NCBI GenBank assembly: GCA_013822345.1
Contig: PNKH01000015.1
Coordinates: 1-64,000, forward strand
Reading direction: 5' to 3'
From: Isosphaera sp.
Lineage (GTDB): Bacteria; Planctomycetota; Planctomycetia; Gemmatales; Gemmataceae
Length of the DNA stretch: 64,000 nucleotides
Shown: positions 55,651 through 64,000 of the stretch, one piece after another
How positions within the stretch are numbered: position 1 is the stretch's first letter
Layout of the letters: every line of letters begins with the position of its first letter
The notes under the pieces: model-generated
What the model was told of the DNA's origin: nothing
The model's input: the letters and a program-made list of their open reading frames with translations, nothing else
The model's database searches: none
Program-made: the position numbers and the translations under genes

Positions 55651-56693
55651 TCTGGCCGGGGCTGCTGTTCAACCTGTGCGTCGGGCTGCTGCTCGCGGCC
55701 TACCTGCTCCGCGCGGTGCGCCGCTTCGAGCGCACGGCCGACGCGGTCATGGCCCGGCTCGACCGCGAACACGCCGAGCGGATGGCCCGGCTCGACCGCG
55801 AACACGCCGAGGAGATGCGGAAGTATAGCGTGGCTTGCGAAGAGATCCGGGCGTCTCTGCGCGCCCAGACGGACCGGGCGATCGCCGAGATGCGGGCGAT
55901 GAAGGCGTCGGCTGCAGGGGTCGCTACCGCAGAGGTTCGGGTCGCGGTGCTGGGTGGGGTCTCGTTCGGGGGTGCCGACCCTGGTCGGCCCGCACAGCAG
56001 GCCGCATCCCTTCCACGATGGGCACAAGTTGCCTTCGCGGCCCGGTGCGCGCGCCGGGTGCTGCCGCTGGTCGAACACTTCTGGAGCGACGCCCCACAAC
56101 GTCATCTGTCGGCTCTTGAAAGTGCCGTCAGTGCGGCAGAGCGTGCAGCCGCGCGAGCCGAGCCGGCCCCTGCCCACATCGGCGTGGCCGTTCGAAGCGC
56201 CAGTCAAGCCGCCGACGACGCCGGCGTCGATCACGCGCCCGTAGCCATCGCAGCCGTCGGTGCGGCCGCTGATGCCGCCCGAACCGCCGGTCCCCGTGAT
56301 TCCTCCGACGCCGCCGTCCTCGCCGCGAACCTCGTCCGGTCTGCGGAGCCGTTCCGCCGCGACATCGAGACCGCTCACGGCCTCGCCGTGGCCAGCGGCT
56401 GGACCGACGACACCCTGGTTCCGCCGTCCGTGTTCGGGCCGCTCTGGCCGGACGGCCCGCCCGAGGGGTGGCCGAAGCCTGAGCGTCCAGCCGGCGAGAT
56501 GGTCTTCGAGTTCGGCATTCCCGACGACCTGGGCGACGCGGACTTGGTGGTGTTCGTGGCAGAGTTGGCCGCAGCGATGTGCTCCCTCAACCTCGCCGGC
56601 GGCGGACGCGGTCTGTCGATCCCCGATCCGGAGATGAATCCGTTCGAAATCACCGCCCCCGCGCCGGCCCCCGTAGGCCCACCCGCCCGATGA
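55647..56693 (+). CDS. Membrane-anchored coiled-coil protein with an unknown C-terminal domain
   Basis: This 348-residue protein begins with one membrane helix (L-L-F-N-L-C-V-G-L-L-L-A-A-Y-L-L) and a coiled coil. The coil includes an exact 33-bp tandem duplication that gives two 11-residue units (M-A-R-L-D-R-E-H-A-E-R/E). From about residue 115 the sequence is Ala-rich and helical (F-A-A-R-C-A-R-R-V-L-P-L-V), ending in a small domain (E-M-V-F-E-F-G-I-P-D-D-L). It is the second gene of an ATGA-coupled trio. The codon use from 55900 to 56000 is looser than around it. The function is unknown. Confidence 0.72.
   Translation: MIWPGLLFNLCVGLLLAAYLLRAVRRFERTADAVMARLDREHAERMARLDREHAEEMRKYSVACEEIRASLRAQTDRAIAEMRAMKASAAGVATAEVRVAVLGGVSFGGADPGRPAQQAASLPRWAQVAFAARCARRVLPLVEHFWSDAPQRHLSALESAVSAAERAAARAEPAPAHIGVAVRSASQAADDAGVDHAPVAIAAVGAAADAARTAGPRDSSDAAVLAANLVRSAEPFRRDIETAHGLAVASGWTDDTLVPPSVFGPLWPDGPPEGWPKPERPAGEMVFEFGIPDDLGDADLVVFVAELAAAMCSLNLAGGGRGLSIPDPEMNPFEITAPAPAPVGPPAR
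55749..55814 (+). repeat. 33-bp tandem duplication in the coiled-coil gene
   Basis: Two 33-base units (ATGGCCCGGCTCGACCGCG...) at 55749-55781 and 55782-55814 differ only in the last codon (CGG against GAG). The unit is 11 codons, so the duplication keeps frame and extends the coiled coil. Confidence 0.93.
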
Positions 56694-57100
56694 GTGATGA
56701 CATTCACGGAGGCCGACGTCTCAAGATCACGCTCGTCGTCCGCGACGAGAAGGACGACCCGTCTATCCTGGATGTAGTCCGCCGTGCGGTCGAGGACGGG
56801 TTCCGTACCCCCGCCATCGGCACTGCTCCCCCCACCGGAGGTGGATCAGGCGAAGCCCCGCAACGGACCACGGACACCCGGATGGATGAGTTGGCGACCG
56901 ACGCACGGGAGGCCGCCGAAAAGGCGCTTGCGAAGGTGGTCGAAGAGTTCGAGGCGTCCGGGAAGGAGCCGAAGTTCGATCCGGCCCAGTGGGCCGAGCA
57001 GCTCTCGAAAGTCTGGGACGTGATCCGCCGGATGAAGGCCCGCGGCATCGAACTCGAACTCCCCCAGGCCGATCCCATCCCGCCCCCGGACGAGTCGTAG
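56690..57100 (+). CDS. Hypothetical protein, third gene of the coiled-coil operon
   Basis: ATG 56690 overlaps the preceding stop by ATGA and gives 136 residues. The N-terminus (L-K-I-T-L-V-V-R-D-E) is a strand, and the C-terminal half is helical and acidic (E-K-A-L-A-K-V-V-E-E-F-E-A-S, then W-D-V-I-R-R-M-K-A-R-G). No membrane helix is seen, so it is probably a cytoplasmic partner of the two anchored proteins. The family is not recognised. Confidence 0.75.
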   Translation: MSDDIHGGRRLKITLVVRDEKDDPSILDVVRRAVEDGFRTPAIGTAPPTGGGSGEAPQRTTDTRMDELATDAREAAEKALAKVVEEFEASGKEPKFDPAQWAEQLSKVWDVIRRMKARGIELELPQADPIPPPDES

Positions 57101-57170
57101 CCCTTCTGTTCGCCGCTCCGGACCGCGGATAAGCTAGCCGCTTCCCGCCGCGCCCCCGGAGGACACCCCG

Positions 57171-58385
57171 ATGCCCAAGATCAAGGTCAAGAACCCCGTC
57201 GTCGAGATGGACGGGGACGAGATGACCCGCATCATCTGGCAGAAGATCCGCGACACCCTCATCCTCCCCCACCTCGACGTCGACCTCAAGTACTTCGACC
57301 TCGGCATCGAACACCGCGACGCCACCGACGACAAGGTCACGTTCGAGTCGGCCGAGGCGACGAAGCAGTACGGCGTCGCGGTGAAGTGCGCCACCATCAC
57401 CCCGGACGAGGCGCGGGTCAAGGAGTTCGACCTGAAGCGGATGTACCCGTCCCCGAACGGCACCATCCGGAACATCCTCAACGGCACCATCTTCCGCGAG
57501 CCGATCGTCTGCCGGAACGTGCCCCGCCTGGTCGGCCACTGGGACAAGCCGGTGGTCGTCGCCCGGCACGGGTTCGGCGACCAGTACAAGGCGAGCGAGA
57601 TCCTGTTCCCCGGCCCCGGCACCGTGAAGCTCACCTACACCCCCGCCGACGGCGGGCCGCCGGTCGAGAAGGAGGTGTTCAAGGCCCCCGGCGGCGGCGT
57701 CACCCTCGCCATGTACAACCTCGACGACTCGATCCGCGGGTTCGCCCGGGCCTGCTTCAACTACGGCCTCTCCCGCGACTACTCGGTATACCTCTCGACG
57801 AAGAACACCATCCTGAAGGTGTACGACGGGCGGTTCAAGAACCTCTTCCAGGAGGTGTTCGACGCCGAGTTCAAGGCCGCGTTCGACGCCAAGAAGCTCA
57901 CCTACGAGCACCGGCTGATCGACGACATGGTGGCGGCGAACCTGAAGTGGGCCGGCGGGTACCTGTGGGCGTGCAAGAACTACGACGGGGACGTGCAGAG
58001 CGACACCGTCGCCCAGGGGTACGGGAGCCTCGGGCTGATGACCAGCGTGCTCACCACCCCGGACGGCAAGACGGTCGAGGCGGAGGCGGCCCACGGGACC
58101 GTCACCCGCCACTACCGCGAGCACCAGAAGGGGAAGAAGACGAGCACCAACCCGATCGCCAGCATCTACGCCTGGACCCGCGGGCTGATCTACCGCGGGC
58201 GGATGGACGGCACCCCGGACGTGGTGACGTTCGCGGAGACGCTGGAGAAGGTGTGCGTCGACCTCGTCGAGTCGGGGAAGATGACGAAGGACCTGGCCAT
58301 CCTGATCGACGCCGAGGCCCCGTTCCTGACGACCGACGAGTACCTGGACGCGGCCGACGCCGAGCTGAAGAAGCGGATGGCATGA
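57171..58385 (+). CDS. icd: NADP-dependent isocitrate dehydrogenase
   Basis: This 404-residue enzyme is the eukaryote-like (IDH1/IDH2) type. It converts isocitrate and NADP+ to 2-oxoglutarate in the citric acid cycle. The start [12 protein letters not shown] and substrate loop [10 protein letters not shown] are intact. The metal-binding part is [12 protein letters not shown], and the NADP site [11 protein letters not shown] is present. The protein is cytoplasmic. The gene overlaps the following gene by ATGA, a coupling with no obvious metabolic sense. Confidence 0.96.
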   Translation: MPKIKVKNPVVEMDGDEMTRIIWQKIRDTLILPHLDVDLKYFDLGIEHRDATDDKVTFESAEATKQYGVAVKCATITPDEARVKEFDLKRMYPSPNGTIRNILNGTIFREPIVCRNVPRLVGHWDKPVVVARHGFGDQYKASEILFPGPGTVKLTYTPADGGPPVEKEVFKAPGGGVTLAMYNLDDSIRGFARACFNYGLSRDYSVYLSTKNTILKVYDGRFKNLFQEVFDAEFKAAFDAKKLTYEHRLIDDMVAANLKWAGGYLWACKNYDGDVQSDTVAQGYGSLGLMTSVLTTPDGKTVEAEAAHGTVTRHYREHQKGKKTSTNPIASIYAWTRGLIYRGRMDGTPDVVTFAETLEKVCVDLVESGKMTKDLAILIDAEAPFLTTDEYLDAADAELKKRMA

Positions 58386-59428
58386 CCCCGTCGCCGCCCC
58401 CGCCGGCCCCGCCGACGCGGTACGACCAGCTCGCCCGGTACCTGCTGACGAAGGCCGGTGGCGGGCTGTTCCCGTGGCTGCTCGGGGTGCCGCCGGGGCG
58501 GCTGCGGTTCGGCCGGTGGCTGCCGGCGCAGCTCACCCTGCCGAACACCCCGGAGCGGCTGTGCGACGCCGTCGCGGAGGTGTTCGACCTCGACCGCGGC
58601 GGGGCGCCGGTGGCGGTGCTGCTGGAGGTGCAGACCGAACCCGACCCGACGATGCCCGGCCGGCTGACGCTCGCCGGCGGGCTCTTGTGGCTGACGGTCA
58701 AGCCGTCCGACCTGCCGGGCGACCGGTACGACCTGGTCGGGGCGGTGATCAACCTGACCGGGACCGGGGACACCGCCCGGTCGTGCGTCGTGGGCGGTGC
58801 CGAGTGGACGCTCCGGCCGGCGGAGCGGAACCTCTCCACGACCGACGCCGGGGCGGTGTTGGACGAGATCGCCGCGGGCACCGCCCCGAAGGAGTTGCTG
58901 GCTTTCGTTCCGCTGATGCACGGCGGGGCGGAGGACGATACTATCCGACGGTGGCGGGGGCTGGTGGCGGCCGAGTCGGACCCGGTCCGGCGCGGCGACT
59001 TCGCCCTCGCGCGGGTGTTCGCCGACAAGGTCGGCCGCGGCCCGGCGTGGCAGGCGGCCGTGGAGGGGCTTCCGATGGAAGAGGCGCCGGTGATCGCCGA
59101 ACTGTTGGCCACGCACGGGGCCAAGGTTGCTGCCAAGGCCGCCGCCGAGGGGGAGGCCCGGGGGCTGGCCGCGGGCCTGGCCCGGGGGCTGGCCGAGGGG
59201 AAGACCGAGGGGCGGGTGCAGGGCGTGGCCGAGGGGAAGGCGGAGGGGAAGGCCGACGCCCTGCTCCGGCTGATCGCCAAGCGGTTCGGGGCGGTCCCCG
59301 AAGAGGTGGCCGCGGCCGTCCGGGCGTGTACCGACACCGCCCGGCTCGACCGCCTCCTCGACGACGCCCTCGACGACGCCCTCGACGCCGCCTCGCTCGA
59401 CCGGTTCCGCGCCCGGGCCGGGCTGTGA
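58382..59428 (+). CDS. Rpn-like (PD-(D/E)xK nuclease family) protein
   Basis: ATG 58382 overlaps the icd stop and gives 348 residues. The N-terminal half contains [13 protein letters not shown], which fits the E-x-Q core of Rpn/transposase-like nucleases. The next part has [12 protein letters not shown] Gly/Ala/Glu-rich repeat region (about 255-300: [20 protein letters not shown]) and a C-terminal helical part follow, as seen in this family. Rpn proteins are linked to recombination. The lysine expected in the core is not obvious. The gene ends one base before the convergent kinase stop. Confidence 0.7.
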   Translation: MTPSPPPPAPPTRYDQLARYLLTKAGGGLFPWLLGVPPGRLRFGRWLPAQLTLPNTPERLCDAVAEVFDLDRGGAPVAVLLEVQTEPDPTMPGRLTLAGGLLWLTVKPSDLPGDRYDLVGAVINLTGTGDTARSCVVGGAEWTLRPAERNLSTTDAGAVLDEIAAGTAPKELLAFVPLMHGGAEDDTIRRWRGLVAAESDPVRRGDFALARVFADKVGRGPAWQAAVEGLPMEEAPVIAELLATHGAKVAAKAAAEGEARGLAAGLARGLAEGKTEGRVQGVAEGKAEGKADALLRLIAKRFGAVPEEVAAAVRACTDTARLDRLLDDALDDALDAASLDRFRARAGL

Positions 59429-59429
59429 C

Positions 59430-62400
59430 TCACGGCACCGGCCGCGGGTCCGGGGCGACCGCCGGCCGGGCGTCCGGCGGCGGGAGCGGCGTCAGCTCCA
59501 GCCGGTGGAACCGGTAGCCGGCGCTCAGGTGGCCGAGGTACAGCCGCTTCCCGTCCGTCTTGTCCATGTTCGGCGAGACCGTGAACCGGTCCGGGTCCCC
59601 CTCCCAGTCGACCACCTTGGTCTCCCCGACCCGGACCGTGACCCGGGTGCCGCGCACCTCGGCGACCACCGTGTTCCGCCCGGGGCCGAGGACCGGGCCG
59701 TCGAACGCGGCCTCGCGCTTGTGGAGCACCTTGCCGTCCAGCCCGGCCAGGCCGGACCGCACCCCGCCCTTCACCGGGGCGTTGTAGTCCAGGGTGACGC
59801 ACGCCGTCTTGCCGCCGACGATCAGCCCGAAGGTCAGCGCCCCGGGCGGGGTCGTCCGCTCCACCTCCATCGTCAGCCGGTAGTGCTCCGGCGGGGCGAA
59901 CGGCACCTGCAGCTGCGCCAGCGGGGCCGGGGAGTCGAGCACCTTCCCGTCCCACTTCCAGGCGCCCTGGAGGGCGTCCCGGTCCGGGTCGATGAGGGCG
60001 AGCAGGTCGACCGTTTTGGGGGCCTTCGGCTTCAGGTCGCCGACCAGCGCGACCCGGAAGCCGGTCCCGCTGTGGGCGCGGTCGCGGGCCACGCCCGAAC
60101 CCCAGGCCGAGTGGCTGACCCGGGTCGCGACACCGGCTTGCGCGGACCGCGACCGGTAGCCGTCGGGCGACTGGACGAGTTCGCACACGTTCCCGTGCAT
60201 GTCGGAGAGGCCGAACGGGTTGGCCGACAGCGACCCGACCGGCCTCGGACCGCCGCCGCCCCCCACCCGCTCGTACCGGAGCAGCTCCTTCGGGTCGTCG
60301 CCGGTCCACCACAGGGTGGTCGTACCGGCCCGGCAGGCGAACTCCCACTGCGCGTCCGTGGGCGGGGCGTACGTCCGGCCCTCCGCCTCGCCCAGCCAGG
60401 CGCAGAACGCCTCGGCGTCCTCGGCGGTGACCGTCATGACCGGGTGGTCGTCCGTCGCCCCCGGCCACGGGTAGCTCCAGACCACCTCCTTCTTCGGGAC
60501 GAAGCCCTTTTCCGGGTCGTAGACCAGCCCGCCCTTCCCGTCGCGCTCGGCCGTCGTCTTGTACTTCGTCGCCTCCACGAACCGGCGGAACTGCCCGACC
60601 GTGACCTCGTGCGCCCCAAGGTAGAACGGGTCCGGGACGGCGGCCGGCCGGGCCGCGTTCGTCAGGATCACGTTCCGCTCCCAGCCGGCCTCCGTCTCGG
60701 CGACCAACCGCTTGACCTGGTCGGGCGCGTAGCCCATCCGGAACTCGCCGGGCGGGATCAGCCGCAGCTTCATCCCGACGGAGTTGGTGAACTCGACCGG
60801 CACCCCGAGGTGCTTCGCCCACGCCTCCTGGTGGGCCTTCGCCTGCTTCTCGTCGAACGGGGCGACGGCCGGGGGCGGACCGCCCGCCGGCAGCTCCTTG
60901 ACTTCGATCTTCCGGAACTGGACGAGCGTGTTGCCGGAGAGCTGGATGCGGAGTCGCCCCTTGGGGTAGGTGGGTCTCGGGTCGATCCAGTGCGTGGCGA
61001 CCTTACCGTCGACTTTGATCGTGATGTCGCTGCCCAGCGCGAGGATTTCGAGAGCGAACCACTCGTCCGGCTTGTGCAGTACGTCCGTGACGGCCTGTTC
61101 GACCCCCAGGGGCCACAGGCTTCCCGTCTTTCTCGGGCTACCCGCGGTGCAGTTGATTTCCGCCTCGAGGACGTCCGGCTTCCAGAGGTTGTCGGGGGGG
61201 AAGCGGAAGTAGATCCCGCTGTTGCCGCCGTCGTTGATCCGCGCCTCCGCGCGGAGGTGGAAGTTGGCGAAGTCGTCGCGGACGGTCGTGAGTTCCGCCG
61301 GTTTCGGCGAGGGAATGCTGCTCAGGACGCCGTTCACGACGGTCCAACTCGGAGGCCGGTTCGGAGGCGTACTCTCCCACCCGGACAGGTCCTTGCCGTT
61401 GAACAGCGACACGAAGCCGTCGGCGGGCGGCAACTCCTTGACCTCGACCTTGCGGAACAGGACCTGCTCCCCCGGGATCGCTTGCAGCGCGAAGTGCCCG
61501 GACCGGCGAGTCCGGGCGTCGGCCGGGGGAAGATCGCCGTCGAACACCGTCGTACCGTCGACCCGTGTCGTCACGTGGTTCCCCCGGGCAATGACCTCCA
61601 GGGTGAACCACTCGGGCCCCACCACGAGCCCCTTGGGGCTCGCCCACACGTTGTGGAGGCTGCCGGTCTTGAACGGGTCGCCCCCGCCCTGTTCGTCCCT
61701 CTCGGCGTTGTAGATCTGGACCTCGTGCCCCGGCGGGAAGCCGCCGTTGGCCAGGCTGAACGGGCTGCGGAAGTACAGCCCGCTGTTGCCGGACTTCGGG
61801 ATCCGGACCTCGGCCCGCAGGTGGAAGTCGGTGAAGTCGCCGCGCTCGGTGAACAGGTGGCTGCGCACCGCGGACCCGATCAGAACCCCGCCGTCCACCC
61901 GCCAGGTGCCCGGGTGGTCCGGGTGCGCCTTCCACCCCGAGAGGTCCTTGCCGTTGAACAGCGGGGTGAACCCGTCGGCGGGCGACTCCGGCGGCAGTTC
62001 CCGGACCTCGACCTTGCGGAACTCGACGACGGTGCCGGCCCTGATGGCCTCCAGCGCCAGGCACCCCCGGGGGTAGGTCCCGTCCGCCACGTCGGCGACG
62101 GTCTGGCCGTTGACCCGGACCACGAGCCGGGTGCCGTCGGCGATCACCTCCTGGACGAACCACGCGTCCGCGGGCGCGACGTCGTGATCGACCCGCTTCA
62201 GGGTGACCCACTTCTCGCCCTGGAACCGCGACAGGGTCCCCGTCTTGCCGGTCGTCGTGTTGGCCGGGGCGATCTGCGCCTCGTACCCCGACCCCCAGCC
62301 CCCTTGGGAGCGGAAGTACAGGCCGCTCTCCCCCTCGGGCTTGATCTTGACCTCGACCCGGAGGTGGAAGTTCCGGTAGTCGTCCCGGGCCGTGGTGAGC

Positions 62401-63983
62401 AGGGTCGACGGGCCCCCGGTGCCGACCAGGACGCCGTCCCGCACCTTCCAGTTGTCCGGCGCGGCCGGGTGCGTCTTCCACCCGGCCAGGTCCTTGCCGT
62501 TGAAGAGCGGAGTCCAGCCCAGGTCGTCCGGACCGATGGTGACGATCAGGTGTTCCCCGGACCGGAGCGAGAGCGTCCGCTCGTACACCACCTTCCCGTG
62601 CTTGTGGGCCTGGAGCATGTGCTCGCCCGGGGCGAGGACGAACAAACCGCCCCTCCCGGCAAACTCGCGGCCCGTCCCGGCGACCCGCACCACCAACTCG
62701 GGGTCCCAGAACTGGACCTGGACCTCCCCCGCGCCGGGGGGAACGGTCGGAGACTCGGGGGCGTCCGGCCGGGTCAGGGCGTAGACGCCCCACGCGGCGA
62801 GGGGCAGGAGGAGCGCCAGGGCGGCCGCCCACGCCCACCGCCGGCGGCCGGACCGCGGCCGCCCGCCGGGGATGCGGCCGAAGTCCCGCACCGCCCCGTA
62901 CTCCTTCACCTGCCGCTCGCAGTCGGCCAGCACGTCAGCCACCTCCCGGGCCGTCTGGTACCGTCCCGCCGCGTCCTTGGCGTGCAGCTTCTCGACGATC
63001 CGGCACAGCCACTCCGGCACCTCCGGGATCACCTCCCGGATCGGCCGCGGGTCCTCCTCGCACACCCGCTTCAGCACCGCCAGCGTCCCGCTCGCCCGGA
63101 ACGGCGGGCGGCCGGTGCACATCACGTACAGCACGCTCCCGAGGCTGAACAGGTCGGCCCGGTGGTCGAGGGTGTCGCCGCGGGCCTGCTCCGGGGCCAT
63201 GTACATCGGGGTCCCGGCCACCACCCCGCTCTGCGAGAGGCTGGCGTCGTCCGCCGCCCGGGCCAGCCCGAAGTCGGTCAGCTTCACCCGCCCCCGCGGC
63301 CCGGCCTCGAGCATCACGTTCGCCGGCTTCACGTCCCGGTGGATCAGCCCGGTGCCGTGGGCCGCGGCCAGCCCCTCGGCGATCTGCCGGCCGATGCGGA
63401 GGATGTCCGGCAGGTCGAGCGGGCCGGTCCGGTCGAGCCGCTGCTGGAGCGTCTCCCCGGGGATGAACTCCATCACCAGGTACGGGAGCGGCTGCTCCTC
63501 GACCGCGTGCACGGCGACCACGTTCTCGTGCCGCACCTGGGCGCTCGACCGGGCCTCGCGGAGGAACCGCTTCCGGGCCGGCGACGTGGCGGCCATCTGC
63601 GGGGCCAGCACCTTCACCGCCACCACCCGCTGGAGCACCTCGTCGAACGCCCGGAAGACGATCCCGAACCCGCCCTTGCCCAGCACCTCCAGCACCTCGT
63701 AATGCCCGAGCCGGCCGAGCGAGTCGGGGCGGCGCGGCGGGGAGAGGAACGGCAGGCCGTCGTCGGGCGGGGGGCCGTCGGTGGCGGTCCAGGTGGTGTT
63801 CGGGTCCGGGGGCGGGGCGGCCGGGCGCTCGAGGAACGTGCCGGCCGCGGCGTGGGCGGCGAGCAGCCCGTCGATGCGGGCCCGCAGGGCGGTGTCGGCC
63901 CCGCACGCCCCGGCCAGGTACGCTTCCCGCTCGGCCGGGTCGGCCAGGTCCACGGCGGCGGCGAAGATCGATGCCTCGGTCAC
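59430..63983 (-). CDS. Ser/Thr kinase with three DUF1080 domains and an FGE-sulfatase-like domain
   Basis: ATG 63983 gives 1,517 residues and begins with the usual planctomycete kinase lead (A-S-I-F-A-A-A-V-D-L). The kinase (about 95-353) has L-G-K-G-G-F-G-I-V, I-H-R-D-V-K-P-A-N-V and D-F-G-L-A. A membrane helix lies at about 382-404. Three DUF1080 (laminin-G-like) repeats follow at about 490-665, 671-852 and 855-1030, each starting F-N-G-K-D-L-A/S-G-W. An FGE/SUMF1-type domain lies at about 1075-1290 (L-R-L-I-P-P-G-E-F-R-M-G and D-M-H-G-N-V-C-E-L). The last 200 residues resemble a carbohydrate-binding sandwich. The exported part could sense or bind sugars while the kinase signals inside. Confidence 0.92.
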   Translation of the reverse strand: MTEASIFAAAVDLADPAEREAYLAGACGADTALRARIDGLLAAHAAAGTFLERPAAPPPDPNTTWTATDGPPPDDGLPFLSPPRRPDSLGRLGHYEVLEVLGKGGFGIVFRAFDEVLQRVVAVKVLAPQMAATSPARKRFLREARSSAQVRHENVVAVHAVEEQPLPYLVMEFIPGETLQQRLDRTGPLDLPDILRIGRQIAEGLAAAHGTGLIHRDVKPANVMLEAGPRGRVKLTDFGLARAADDASLSQSGVVAGTPMYMAPEQARGDTLDHRADLFSLGSVLYVMCTGRPPFRASGTLAVLKRVCEEDPRPIREVIPEVPEWLCRIVEKLHAKDAAGRYQTAREVADVLADCERQVKEYGAVRDFGRIPGGRPRSGRRRWAWAAALALLLPLAAWGVYALTRPDAPESPTVPPGAGEVQVQFWDPELVVRVAGTGREFAGRGGLFVLAPGEHMLQAHKHGKVVYERTLSLRSGEHLIVTIGPDDLGWTPLFNGKDLAGWKTHPAAPDNWKVRDGVLVGTGGPSTLLTTARDDYRNFHLRVEVKIKPEGESGLYFRSQGGWGSGYEAQIAPANTTTGKTGTLSRFQGEKWVTLKRVDHDVAPADAWFVQEVIADGTRLVVRVNGQTVADVADGTYPRGCLALEAIRAGTVVEFRKVEVRELPPESPADGFTPLFNGKDLSGWKAHPDHPGTWRVDGGVLIGSAVRSHLFTERGDFTDFHLRAEVRIPKSGNSGLYFRSPFSLANGGFPPGHEVQIYNAERDEQGGGDPFKTGSLHNVWASPKGLVVGPEWFTLEVIARGNHVTTRVDGTTVFDGDLPPADARTRRSGHFALQAIPGEQVLFRKVEVKELPPADGFVSLFNGKDLSGWESTPPNRPPSWTVVNGVLSSIPSPKPAELTTVRDDFANFHLRAEARINDGGNSGIYFRFPPDNLWKPDVLEAEINCTAGSPRKTGSLWPLGVEQAVTDVLHKPDEWFALEILALGSDITIKVDGKVATHWIDPRPTYPKGRLRIQLSGNTLVQFRKIEVKELPAGGPPPAVAPFDEKQAKAHQEAWAKHLGVPVEFTNSVGMKLRLIPPGEFRMGYAPDQVKRLVAETEAGWERNVILTNAARPAAVPDPFYLGAHEVTVGQFRRFVEATKYKTTAERDGKGGLVYDPEKGFVPKKEVVWSYPWPGATDDHPVMTVTAEDAEAFCAWLGEAEGRTYAPPTDAQWEFACRAGTTTLWWTGDDPKELLRYERVGGGGGPRPVGSLSANPFGLSDMHGNVCELVQSPDGYRSRSAQAGVATRVSHSAWGSGVARDRAHSGTGFRVALVGDLKPKAPKTVDLLALIDPDRDALQGAWKWDGKVLDSPAPLAQLQVPFAPPEHYRLTMEVERTTPPGALTFGLIVGGKTACVTLDYNAPVKGGVRSGLAGLDGKVLHKREAAFDGPVLGPGRNTVVAEVRGTRVTVRVGETKVVDWEGDPDRFTVSPNMDKTDGKRLYLGHLSAGYRFHRLELTPLPPPDARPAVAPDPRPVP

Positions 63984-64000
63984 GGGCGGTTCCCCCGACG

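Noticed and set aside
1-64000. CRISPR array or rRNA operon
   Set aside because: No regularly spaced direct repeats and no rRNA-like stretch were seen. The only tandem repeats are the 8-bp and 33-bp units described.

Overview
The window is very GC-rich DNA from a planctomycete, most likely of the Gemmataceae. The evidence is the gene content. There are two pilin-headed DUF1559 proteins, a DUF1549/DUF1553 - DUF1501 - PPC-domain cassette, several very large Ser/Thr kinases fused to WD40, tubulin-like or DUF1080 modules, an extracytoplasmic beta-helix protein with a planctomycete-type N-terminus, and many genes joined by ATGA or GTGA overlaps. No species is assigned.

Layout. 1-13.2 kb: the end of a WD40 protein, a toxin-antitoxin-like pair, a penicillin acylase, a Vsr-like endonuclease bracketed by palindromic elements, an oxidoreductase, DUF1559, and the DUF1549/DUF1553, DUF1501 and PPC genes. 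13.2-14.6 kb: a tyrosine recombinase and an intact tRNA-Sec gene (selC). 14.5-29.7 kb: an integrated element of about 15 kb, bounded by a 68-bp direct repeat of the 3' half of selC. Its left part is an integration/replication module on the minus strand: integrase, small zinc-ribbon protein, frameshifted ATPase, TOPRIM primase-like protein, HTH protein and two small genes. Its right part is cargo: a decayed type III restriction gene end, a lipoprotein, DUF1559, a beta-helix protein, and an ECF sigma factor coupled to a WD40 kinase. 29.7-33.5 kb: histidine degradation genes hutI-hutG-hutU, whose last codon abuts the right attachment site. 34-37.8 kb: a PaaK-like adenylating enzyme, a glycosyltransferase and a serine hydrolase lipoprotein. 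37.9-47 kb: two paralogous kinase-tubulin fusion genes, separated by a small anchored protein and a toxin-antitoxin pair, then an ASCH gene. 47-64 kb: a di-heme oxidoreductase, DUF2330, an MfnB-like enzyme with small genes, a retropepsin-like protease, a DUF885 peptidase, a membrane protein, a three-gene coiled-coil operon, isocitrate dehydrogenase coupled to an Rpn-like protein, and a kinase with three DUF1080 domains.

How the parts fit. The clearest event is site-specific integration into selC. In the integrated state the integrase gene reads antisense through selC and ends with a host-derived tail. At the far end of the element, directly after the second repeat, lies a 197-bp open stretch in the same reading frame. 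Joining the two ends in silico gives one uninterrupted 565-residue integrase. The attachment site therefore appears to lie inside the 3' end of the integrase gene, so integration exchanges its C-terminus. The element's ATPase gene is broken by an exact 8-bp tandem duplication; removing one copy restores 499 codons. The element may therefore be replication-defective although its integrase keeps all catalytic residues.

The second notable locus is the pair of kinase-tubulin fusions. Both keep the kinase catalytic residues (with HLD in place of HRD) and a glycine-rich tubulin/FtsZ-type nucleotide loop, which suggests a phosphorylation-coupled cytomotive or scaffold system. Palindromic elements with 25-32-bp arms are scattered between genes. 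Several occur in two copies and two of them supply the stop codon of the gene they follow.
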